From: Azospirillum brasilense
GTDB lineage: Bacteria > Pseudomonadota > Alphaproteobacteria > Azospirillales > Azospirillaceae
Assembly (NCBI RefSeq): GCF_007827795.1
Contig: NZ_VITI01000003.1
Coordinates: 466,090 to 530,089, forward strand
Length of the DNA: 64,000 bases
Reading direction: 5' to 3'
Shown here: positions 17,108 through 24,209 of the stretch, piece after piece
How positions within the stretch are numbered: position 1 is the stretch's first letter
How the letters are laid out: every line of letters begins with the position of its first letter
Program-made: the position numbers and the translations under genes
The notes under the pieces: model-generated
The model's database searches: none
What the model saw: only the letters and a program-made list of their open reading frames with translations
What the model was told of the DNA's origin: nothing

Positions 17108-18148
17108 TCATCCGGCGAGCGCGCGCTTCATGTTGCCGGCACCGCCGCGCAACAGACGCTTGACGAGCTGCTGCTTCGCGGGGGCCGGACCGTTCTCGAA
17201 GCAGATCCGCTGAACCCGCCGCTGCGGACCGCCGCGGCGCGGCCAGGAGGTGCCGAAGGTAAGGTCGACGCCGCTGCCGTACAGCTCCCCGAACAGCGTG
17301 TCGGGCAAGCCCTCGTCCGAATAGGGGAAGGCGAAGGAGCCGCAGCCGGGGCCGAACAACTCCCGGATGCCGGCGACGCTGCCCGTCACCTCCTCCTTGC
17401 GCTGTTCGGGCGTCAGCAGGCGGTGGTTGGGATGGTCGAAGCCGTGGGCCCCGATCGACACCCCCTCCGCCATCAGGTCGGCGATCTCGTCGCGGGTCAG
17501 ATAGGGCTTCTGCGTCGCCAGGAAGCCGGCCGTGTCGAACTCCAGCACGCTGGCGATCTCATCCAGCACGGCGCGCTGGTGCCAGCTTACCTTCATGACG
17601 CCCGCAGCGGGATCGGCGGCGACGGCGCCCGCCCGCGCCAGGGTGGCGGCGCAGACGGCGCGGCGGGGATCGGCCTCCGCCAGCCGGCCCAGCCGCTCCG
17701 CCAGAAGGCTCGCCTTGTGCCGGTAGAAGAGCGTCTTGTTGTCGAGGAAATTCAGGTTCAGGTACAGCGCCGGCCGGATGCCCTTGCGGCGCAGGATGGG
17801 CATCGCCACCTCCGCCACCTCGCGCATGCCGTCGTCGAAGGTGACCAGCAGCGACGGGCGGCGGATCTCCGGCCCGCCCATGGCCGACCCGGTGACCGTG
17901 GGCAGATCCGTCGGCTCGAAGTGCTTCAGGAGGAAGTCGAGATCCTCCGTGAATTCCTTCGGCGTGCGGGGCCGGTAGATGTGCTTCAGATGATCCGGCA
18001 CCGTGTCGCACACGGCGTGGTAGACGACGGCCAGCACCGGACTGCCGTAGGCGTGATGGCAGGCGGTCCCCAGCGGGTTGCGCAGCGCGTCCGTCCACCG
18101 GAGCCGCCGACCCAACCCGCCACCGGAAATCACGTCGGCAACGCTCAT
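17108..18148 (-). CDS. polysaccharide deacetylase (NodB homology, CE4)
   Basis: Protein of 346 residues. The NodB domain carries SLLVTFDDGMRE, with the TFDDG motif at 103-107 (catalytic Asp and metal Asp), and GAHGFDHPNH near 241-250 supplies the two metal-binding His. FAFPYSDEG follows as the later NodB motif. It would remove acetyl groups from an amino sugar in the growing or finished polymer. No signal peptide is visible, so it may act in the cytoplasm or reach the periplasm another way. GGGAGGAATTG precedes the start. It follows the GT2 gene by 36 bases in the same direction. Confidence 0.9.
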   Translation of the reverse strand: MSVADVISGGGLGRRLRWTDALRNPLGTACHHAYGSPVLAVVYHAVCDTVPDHLKHIYRPRTPKEFTEDLDFLLKHFEPTDLPTVTGSAMGGPEIRRPSLLVTFDDGMREVAEVAMPILRRKGIRPALYLNLNFLDNKTLFYRHKASLLAERLGRLAEADPRRAVCAATLARAGAVAADPAAGVMKVSWHQRAVLDEIASVLEFDTAGFLATQKPYLTRDEIADLMAEGVSIGAHGFDHPNHRLLTPEQRKEEVTGSVAGIRELFGPGCGSFAFPYSDEGLPDTLFGELYGSGVDLTFGTSWPRRGGPQRRVQRICFENGPAPAKQQLVKRLLRGGAGNMKRALAG

Positions 18149-18184
18149 TCAATTCCTCCCGCGGAAGGGTCAGAGGGCAGAAGG

Positions 18185-19123
18185 TCAGAGGGCGTCCGCG
18201 CCATCGGGGGCGAGGCGCTTGGGCTGAATCATGGCGGTGTGGATTCGGGCCATGGCCTGCGCCTCGGTCGGCGTGCGGACCAGGCGGTACAGCATCCTCT
18301 TCAGGCCCGGCGGCGTCAGCCGGAAGCCGATCTGAAGCGAGGCCGTCGCCAGGAACTCCGAATTGGTCAGGAAGCCCGACCGCCAGCACCAGACCCGGAA
18401 AGCCCATTCGTTGACGGCGTAGCGCAACCCGCCGCGGCGGACGCGCTGGGCCATGCTGGTGCGGAAGAGCAGCAGCGCCTCCTGCACCGTCTCCATGCGC
18501 GCGCCGGCCTGGAGCAGGCGGACATACAGGTCGTAATCCTCCAGATTCCCGAAGCAGGAGCGGTAGCCGCCGATGGCGGTCAGCGCCCGCCGCCGCACCA
18601 TCATGGTGGGGTGCGACAGGACGCAGTGCCACTTCATGCCCTGGCTGATCTCTTCGTGCGTCTCCGGGCTGCGCTTCACGCAGGTGATGGCGCCGGGGTC
18701 CTGTTCGAACTCCGCGTGCCAGGAGAAGGACGCGTCCAGCCCCCCCTGCTCGGCGAAGGCCCGCGCCTGCGTCTCGAAGCGGTGGGGCAGGCAGATGTCG
18801 TCGCTGTCCATGCGGGCCACCAGATAGCCCGTGCAGTATTGCAGCCCATCGTTCAGCGCGCGGGCCAAGCCCCCCTGGTTGCGCCGTCGCACCACCACGA
18901 GCCGGCAGGCGTTGGACGCCTGATAGCGGGCGATGACCTTCTCCTGCTCCTCCCCGATCCGTCCATCGACCACCAGCACGCATTCGCGCGGGAGAAGCGT
19001 CTGTGTATAGACGCTCTCCAGCGCGGCCTGAAGGTTGTCCGCCTTCTCGCCGGCATAGGTGGCCATAAGCACGCTGATCGATTGAGTGTCCCGACCGTCC
19101 CTCGGTCCGCTCACGTGATTCAT
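18185..19123 (-). CDS. family 2 glycosyltransferase (exopolysaccharide)
   Basis: GT2 enzyme of 312 residues. ISVLMATYAGEKADNLQAALESV begins the GT-A domain, YLVARMDSDDICLPHRFE holds the DxD metal site, and FGNLEDYDLYVRLL is the acceptor-side ED motif. This pattern is common in capsule and exopolysaccharide transferases. The start at 19123 is supported by GGTGGAGACCAGGT; the longer open frame upstream is a low-complexity Arg/Gly stretch. With the deacetylase it forms a two-gene unit. Confidence 0.9.
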   Translation of the reverse strand: MNHVSGPRDGRDTQSISVLMATYAGEKADNLQAALESVYTQTLLPRECVLVVDGRIGEEQEKVIARYQASNACRLVVVRRRNQGGLARALNDGLQYCTGYLVARMDSDDICLPHRFETQARAFAEQGGLDASFSWHAEFEQDPGAITCVKRSPETHEEISQGMKWHCVLSHPTMMVRRRALTAIGGYRSCFGNLEDYDLYVRLLQAGARMETVQEALLLFRTSMAQRVRRGGLRYAVNEWAFRVWCWRSGFLTNSEFLATASLQIGFRLTPPGLKRMLYRLVRTPTEAQAMARIHTAMIQPKRLAPDGADAL

Positions 19124-19547
19124 ACCTGGTCTCCACCCCTCTTGTCGTGGCGACGCGGACGGCGTGCGATGGCCGTGACCACGGACACCGCGGCCCTGGG
19201 AATGGAGGCGTGTGCGTGCCGCCCAATGCCCCGGTCCCGCGGCACGCGCGCGGAATCGGCTTCGGCGTTCCTTCCCCCGGTGGCCGTCGGTTCGGCACCT
19301 GTGCGGCGCCGGCCGTCCCGTCCTTGTCGTCGTTTGCAGTGCCGTTCTTGCCCTGTCTCGTCCCTTTCCTGGTCGGTTCTGCGGGGGTTTCCCTCCGGTC
19401 CGCATCCCGCATTAGGACACCCCTGGCCGTCGTATCGGCCGGTGCCGATGCACGCATAGGCACGGAATAGGTCTGTGGACGCTATCAAAGGGCGGATGGC
19501 GGGTAAACCTACATAAAGTGCAAGATAAATATCCCCTTCGCAGCGTC

Positions 19548-19575
19548 CCAAAGGGAAAGCCGACTGCCACTTTGG
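19548..19575. promoter_or_regulatory. inverted repeat CCAAAG-N16-CTTTGG
   Basis: Perfect 6-bp arms spaced almost as in the element at 16965-16999, and also followed on the left arm by GGGA. It lies about 425 bases upstream of the GT2 gene start at 19123. Candidate operator. Confidence 0.35.
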
Positions 19576-19655
19576 TCGATTTTGGAGAAAGCGGGGGATG
19601 CCGCGCGCCCTGCGGAGAAATAACGGCTGACCGCCATGAAAAGGCGGCGAACGGG

Positions 19656-19675
19656 GATGGCGTCCGGACGCCATC
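19656..19675. repeat. perfect 20-bp palindrome
   Basis: GATGGCGTCCGGACGCCATC is completely self-complementary and lies in the long intergenic gap. It could be an operator or a cruciform; nothing else supports either. Confidence 0.4.
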
Positions 19676-19811
19676 ACTCCAATGAGACGGGCCTTATTGT
19701 GCGATGCACAAGAAATGGAGGAAAAGGCAGCGTCCCTGGCCGGGCTGTGCTTCCGATTATTGCCGTTTTGTGTCGCGGACGAAAGCCGGAAAAGTCGTCC
19801 CGACACGCCAA

Positions 19812-19836
19812 CGCCCGGCCAGAGTCTGGCCGGGCG
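19812..19836 (-). terminator. strong hairpin after CBM/beta-helix gene
   Basis: CGCCCGGCCAGA and TCTGGCCGGGCG are exact complements around a single central base, 34 bases beyond the stop at 19870 on the minus strand. No U-tract follows, so termination would be inefficient or Rho-assisted. Confidence 0.5.
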
Positions 19837-19869
19837 CGGACGTTGCCAAAGGGTCGGAGCCGCCGATCG

Positions 19870-22044
19870 TCAGATGATCGGGTTGGCCTTGGAGACCGAG
19901 GAGATGGTGTTGTTGGTCACCGTCTGCTTGATGCTGTCGGCGATGTTGATCGCCGCACGGCCGTTGTTGTTGTAGAAGGTGTTGTCGTACAGGCTCAGCG
20001 TGATCGACCCGGCTCCCTTCAGGTGCTCCATGATGCCGCCGTTGTTGTTGAAGATCTCGTTGCCGTAGATCTTGTAGGTGACGTTGGTGCCCTGGTTTTG
20101 GCCGATCGAGATGCCGACGTTCGAGTTGCCGAAGATCGTGTTGTTGTAGATCTCGGTGCTCGACTTGGCGAGGATGCCGGCGCCGCGCGGGTTCGAGGAA
20201 ATCACGTTGTCGTGGATCTTCAGCGTGCTGTTGGCCTGGCTGTGGTCGTGGTACAGCCCGTGCGACCGGCCGTCGCCGCCGCCGCTGCCGTTGTTGACGA
20301 TCGTGTTGCCGGCGATCTCGCCGCTCAGGATGCGGCCGTTCCAGCCCGAATACACCGCATCGGTCCGCCAGCCGTTGTCGCTGATGACGCTGTTGGTGAT
20401 GTACTGGTTGGCGTTGTCGTAGGAGTAGTGGACGATGCCGTAGCCGCCGTTGCCGTCGATCGTGGAATGATCGATGCGCAGGTTGTTCGACGTGCCGCTC
20501 ACCACGATGCCCGAGCCCCGGTTGTCCAGGATCTGGGAGTTGGTGACCTTCACGTTCATGGCGCCGCCGTTGAGCAGCAGGCCGGTGTCGTTCGAACCCG
20601 TCATCGTCAGGTTGTCGAACGTGACGTTGTCCTTGTTGTTCAGGCTGACGGCGTAGCTGGCACCGCTCTTGGCCTTGATGATCGGATCGGCGCCGGTGCC
20701 GTAGGCGCCGTAGATGATCGGCTTGTCAGAGGTGCCGGAGGTGGAGACCAGCAGGCTGTCGGTCCAGGTCTCGCCACGCTCGAACAGAACCAGCGAACCG
20801 GCGGCGAAGTTGGTCGAGTTCACCTTGGCCAGCGACTTCCATGCCTGGTTCGGGTTGTTGCCGGAGTTGCTGTCGCTGCCGTGCGTCGCGTCGATGTAGA
20901 AGACCTGCGAGGCCGGGGTCGCCGGATAATCCGACGTGCCGCCGCCCGGGTTCGACGGGGCGGGCGGGGCCGTCGGCGTGGTGGGGGTGGTCGGCGCGGT
21001 CGGAGTCGTGGGGGGGGTGGGCGTCGTGGGCGTCGTGGTCGAGGAGGGGAAGAACTCCTTGGGCGCGGCGACGACCAGCGTGCCGTCCCACCACATGCCG
21101 GACTGGCCCTTGACCACGTCCTTGCCGTCCAGCGCGCCCTTGTCGTAGGTGACGGAGGCATCGGTCGGGTTGACCGCGTTGCCGTTGATGGTGATCTTGT
21201 TGACGATCAGGTTGCGGTCCTGGCCGTTCACGAAGCCATCGTTGTCGTACTGGATCTGGACCTTGTGGGCCTGACCGGCGGCGATGTTCGCGTTGAAGGT
21301 GAAGTCCTTGGCGGCGGTGCCAGCGGAACCCTCGCCGATGACCTTACCGTCGACCATCACCTTGAAGTGCGGGGACACGCCGCCCGCCAGGTTGCCGGCG
21401 GCGTTGACGACGATCTTCGTGGCGCCCGTCACCGCTTCGGCGGTCGCGGCGGGGAAGAACTCATTGGGCGCGGCGACGACCAGCGTGCCGTCCCACCACA
21501 TGCCGGACTGGCCCTTCACCACGTCCTTGCCGTCCAGCGCGCCCTTGTCGTAGGTCACCGACGGGTCGGCCGCGTCGAGCGCGTGGCCGTTGATGGTGAT
21601 CTTGTTGACGATCAGGTTGCGGTCCTGGCCGTTCACGAAGCCATCGTTGTCGTACTGGATCTGGATCTTGTGGGCCTGATCCGCCGTGACGTTGGCGTTG
21701 AAGGTGAAGTCCTTGGCATCGGTGCCGGCGGAGCCTTCGCCGATGACCTTGCCGTCCACCATCACCTTGAAGTGCGGGGCGACACCGCCCGCCAGGTTGC
21801 CGGCGGCGTTGATGACGATCTTCGTGGCGTTGTCGGCGGTCGCGGCGGCATCGGCGAGCGCCAGCGGCTGCGCGGTCTGGAGGGCCTGGGCCTGGAGGAG
21901 ACTGGCCGGCGTCGCGAAGGAATCGGCGGTGGACACGGCGGTCTCGCTGATCGACAGGTGCGACGTGTCGGCGCCGAGATCGCCGGCGTAATTCGTGTGG
22001 TCGGTCAGGTCCTGGTGGTGGAGGTCGATACCCAGATCGTCCAT
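19870..22044 (-). CDS. two CBM60-like domains + Thr/Pro linker + beta-helix protein
   Basis: Protein of 724 residues with three parts. Residues about 62-331 are two nearly identical 135-residue copies of a calcium-dependent, xylan-binding-type carbohydrate module (CBM60/PF16841-like: KVMVDGKVIGEGSAG, DNDGFVNGQDRNL, GQSGMWWDGTLVV). A Thr/Pro-rich linker follows (about 335-370). Residues about 385-724 are a right-handed beta-helix closely related to the protein at 15340-16590. There is no Sec signal peptide; the acidic N-terminal 60 residues and Ca-binding modules would suit type I-type export, but no RTX repeats are present. A lyase, epimerase or matrix protein binding the cell's own polymer is inferred. 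Start at 22044 after GGAAGAGAG. Confidence 0.87.
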   Translation of the reverse strand: MDDLGIDLHHQDLTDHTNYAGDLGADTSHLSISETAVSTADSFATPASLLQAQALQTAQPLALADAAATADNATKIVINAAGNLAGGVAPHFKVMVDGKVIGEGSAGTDAKDFTFNANVTADQAHKIQIQYDNDGFVNGQDRNLIVNKITINGHALDAADPSVTYDKGALDGKDVVKGQSGMWWDGTLVVAAPNEFFPAATAEAVTGATKIVVNAAGNLAGGVSPHFKVMVDGKVIGEGSAGTAAKDFTFNANIAAGQAHKVQIQYDNDGFVNGQDRNLIVNKITINGNAVNPTDASVTYDKGALDGKDVVKGQSGMWWDGTLVVAAPKEFFPSSTTTPTTPTPPTTPTAPTTPTTPTAPPAPSNPGGGTSDYPATPASQVFYIDATHGSDSNSGNNPNQAWKSLAKVNSTNFAAGSLVLFERGETWTDSLLVSTSGTSDKPIIYGAYGTGADPIIKAKSGASYAVSLNNKDNVTFDNLTMTGSNDTGLLLNGGAMNVKVTNSQILDNRGSGIVVSGTSNNLRIDHSTIDGNGGYGIVHYSYDNANQYITNSVISDNGWRTDAVYSGWNGRILSGEIAGNTIVNNGSGGGDGRSHGLYHDHSQANSTLKIHDNVISSNPRGAGILAKSSTEIYNNTIFGNSNVGISIGQNQGTNVTYKIYGNEIFNNNGGIMEHLKGAGSITLSLYDNTFYNNNGRAAINIADSIKQTVTNNTISSVSKANPII
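21051..21860 (-). repeat. tandem 405-bp direct repeat inside the CBM gene
   Basis: Two in-frame copies (21051-21455 and 21456-21860), offset exactly 405 bases (135 codons), encode the two carbohydrate-binding modules. Long stretches are identical at the DNA level, so the duplication looks recent or is kept uniform by gene conversion. Confidence 0.8.
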
Positions 22045-22475
22045 GGTCTGCACTCTCTTCCTTGTGGGGATGCCACCGCGGTTGGTGGCCGGCGGGGCAG
22101 GCACGCGGTCGGTGCGTCCCCATCCTTTCGGTTAGCGCTCTAGCCATTTGGCTTACCCCTTAAGACTATCGGCTTCGTTGTGGCCTTAAATGGGACGATT
22201 TTAGGATAATAAATCTCAAATGCGGTGCATTACCGCCACAGTGATGCCGATACGCCCCGGTGGCGCGCTGATTTGGCGTTGCAACCGGTGAGGAAATGCC
22301 TCTACGCCACCCACCGCAACGGCGGTATCCGAGTTGAACGGTGCGCAGCCAGCAATGGCGTGGCTACGGACAAAAAAGGGGATGGTTATGGAATCAGACC
22401 ATCCATTGACTCGGGTCAAACCGCCGGAACCGGTCCGGGCGTAGCCTCCCTCCATGCTTTGCAAGGAGGTATGAC
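22045..22475. other. intergenic region, A+T-rich in part
   Basis: The 431 bases upstream of the CBM gene contain its promoter region; about 22140-22250 is visibly A+T-richer than the surroundings. No gene with a credible ribosome site is seen before the small ORF at 22476. Confidence 0.45.
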
Positions 22476-22622
22476 ATGGAGACGATGGTCTTTCTGGTGC
22501 TGGCGCTTTTGCTGACCGGCTTTCTGACGGCGCTGTCTGTGCTGGGCTTGGCCACGTTGCACGCGACGGTGCGGGCCGTCCTTCCCGCGCGCCGCACGGT
22601 GGCTCCCGTCCGGGTGTCGTGA
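22476..22622 (+). CDS. small single-span membrane protein
   Basis: Forty-eight residues: METMVFLVLALLLTGFLTAL continues into one hydrophobic helix and then a basic tail (RAVLPARRT...). A textbook ribosome site, AAGGAGGTATGAC, precedes the ATG, the main reason for calling it. No family is recognised. The G+C-rich third-position pattern also fits a coding frame. Confidence 0.55.
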   Translation: METMVFLVLALLLTGFLTALSVLGLATLHATVRAVLPARRTVAPVRVS

Positions 22623-22640
22623 CCGGACAGCGCCTTTGAG

Positions 22641-23102
22641 TCAGAGGGGGAGGGGGCCGTCGTTCTTGACCTCCTCCATCACCGCGTAGGTGCGGGTTTC
22701 CCGGACGCCGGGCAGCGACAGCAGCACATCCCCGAGAAACCGCCGGTAGGCCGCCATGTCGGCCACCCGCGTCTTCACCAGATAATCGAACCCGCCGGCC
22801 ACCATGTGGCACTCCAGGACCTCCGGCGCGTGGCGGATGGCCTGGGCGAAGCGGTCGAACACGTCGGGCGTCGTCTTGTCGAGCAGCACTTCGACGAACA
22901 CCATCAGCCCGAAGCCCAACCGGTGCGGATCGAGCCGCGCCGTGAATCCCGTCACATAGCCGTCCTTCAGCAACCGCCGCATCCGCTCGCCCGCGGAGGT
23001 GGGGGACAGGCCGACCCGTTCCGCCAGATCAACGGCGGAAATCCGCCCGTCCATCTGCAAAATCGCCAGGATGCGCCGGTCGGTCCGATCAAGCTCCGTC
23101 AT
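22641..23102 (-). CDS. putR: Lrp/AsnC-family regulator, PutR-like
   Basis: Protein of 153 residues with an N-terminal winged HTH ([41 protein letters not shown] in sequence) and a C-terminal RAM ligand-binding domain (VLECHMVAGGFDYLVKTRV). It is divergent from proC and putA. In alphaproteobacteria an Lrp-type protein next to putA activates it in response to proline, so PutR is the likely identity. The symbol rests on family plus context. Start at 23102, after GGAGCACG; the upstream in-frame Met has no ribosome site. Confidence 0.85.
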   Translation of the reverse strand: MTELDRTDRRILAILQMDGRISAVDLAERVGLSPTSAGERMRRLLKDGYVTGFTARLDPHRLGFGLMVFVEVLLDKTTPDVFDRFAQAIRHAPEVLECHMVAGGFDYLVKTRVADMAAYRRFLGDVLLSLPGVRETRTYAVMEEVKNDGPLPL

Positions 23103-23270
23103 TTTCGTGCTCCATGCCGCCTTTGGCCGTTGATATCGCGGCATTCAGGCAAAAACAACCGTGGAGGCACGGCGGGCTCCGCGATAGTCTGCGGATGCTG
23201 CGGCGGAACAAGCAAAACAAAGCGGATGCCGCGGCCTTGAGAAGACGAATTGGATCGGGTGAGAGACACC

Positions 23271-24140
23271 GTGACCATCGACATTGCCCCCAATGCTGCG
23301 GACGGTGCCGGATCGGCGCCGGTCGGCGGCACGATCCTTCTGCTGGGCGCCGGACGCATGGGCGGCGCCATGCTGCGCGGCTGGCTGGCGCAGGGCGTGC
23401 CGGCCTCCGCAATTTCGGTCGCCGACCCCAGCCCCGCGCCGGATCTGGCCGAATTGGCCGCCCGGACCGGCGTCCGCTTGAATCCGGCGGACGGCGCTGT
23501 GGTCGATACCCTCGTGGTCGCGGTCAAGCCGCAGATGGTCGAGAGCGCCGCGTCGGGCGTGCAGGCGTCGCTGGCACCGCACACGCTGGTGCTGTCGATC
23601 ATGGCGGGCAAGACGCTGGCCGACCTGCGCCGCCTGTTCCCGGCGGCGGGCAGCGTGGTGCGGGCGATGCCGAACCTCCCGGCGGCGGTCGGGCGCGGCG
23701 CCACCGTCGCGGTCGCCGAGACGGGCTGCCCGGCGGAGCGGAAGGCGCGCGCCGCGTCCCTGCTGACCGCCGTCGGAAGCCTGGAATGGCTGGCCGACGA
23801 GGCGCTGGTCGACGCCGCCACGGCGCTGTCCGGCTCCGGCCCCGCCTATGTTTTCTATCTTGTGGAGTGCCTGACCCGCGCCGGGGTGGAGGTGGGGCTG
23901 CCCGCCGACGTGTCGGAACGGCTGGCCCGCGCCACGGTCGAAGGGGCGGGTGCGCTGATGGGCGCCACCGGCCAGCCGGCGGCCGAGCTTCGCGCCGGCG
24001 TGACCTCCCCCGGTGGGACCACGGCGGCCGGCCTTTCCAAGCTGATGGCCGATGACCACCTCCAGACTCTGTTGAACGCGACCCTGCGCGCGGCGGCCCA
24101 AAGGGCTGCCGAACTGGGCGGAACCGGCCCGAAAGCCTGA
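23271..24140 (+). CDS. proC: pyrroline-5-carboxylate reductase
   Basis: Cytoplasmic NAD(P)H-dependent enzyme that reduces 1-pyrroline-5-carboxylate to proline, the last step of proline synthesis. About 289 residues from a GTG start; a TTG start at 23250 is also possible. The dinucleotide-binding motif GAGRMGGAML lies near the N terminus. The C-terminal half holds ALSGSGPAYVFYLVE and the signature SPGGTTAAGL, which are diagnostic of ProC. It is slightly longer than the usual 270 residues because of an N-terminal extension. It precedes putA in the same direction with a gap of about 70 bases. Confidence 0.92.
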   Translation: MTIDIAPNAADGAGSAPVGGTILLLGAGRMGGAMLRGWLAQGVPASAISVADPSPAPDLAELAARTGVRLNPADGAVVDTLVVAVKPQMVESAASGVQASLAPHTLVLSIMAGKTLADLRRLFPAAGSVVRAMPNLPAAVGRGATVAVAETGCPAERKARAASLLTAVGSLEWLADEALVDAATALSGSGPAYVFYLVECLTRAGVEVGLPADVSERLARATVEGAGALMGATGQPAAELRAGVTSPGGTTAAGLSKLMADDHLQTLLNATLRAAAQRAAELGGTGPKA

Positions 24141-24209
24141 GTAGCACACCCCTTTTCACCATCAGGGACCGGCTCGCCCCCGGCCTGCGGATTCGAGCGG
24201 ACGACACCG

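Larger units (their letters stand above)
19124..19869. other. long non-coding gap in exopolysaccharide locus
   Basis: The 746 bases between two minus-strand genes hold no convincing gene: frames on both strands are Arg/Pro-rich without ribosome sites. The part at about 19490-19760 is more A+T-rich and contains the CCAAAG inverted pair (19548-19575) and a 20-bp palindrome (19656-19675), so it is probably a promoter region for the GT2-deacetylase unit. The end next to 19870 carries a hairpin. Confidence 0.5.

Noticed and set aside
19636-22143. 835-residue plus-strand reading frame
   Set aside because: It is the antisense of the CBM/beta-helix gene. Val/Asp/Gly-dominated composition and lack of domains show a shadow of G+C-rich codons.
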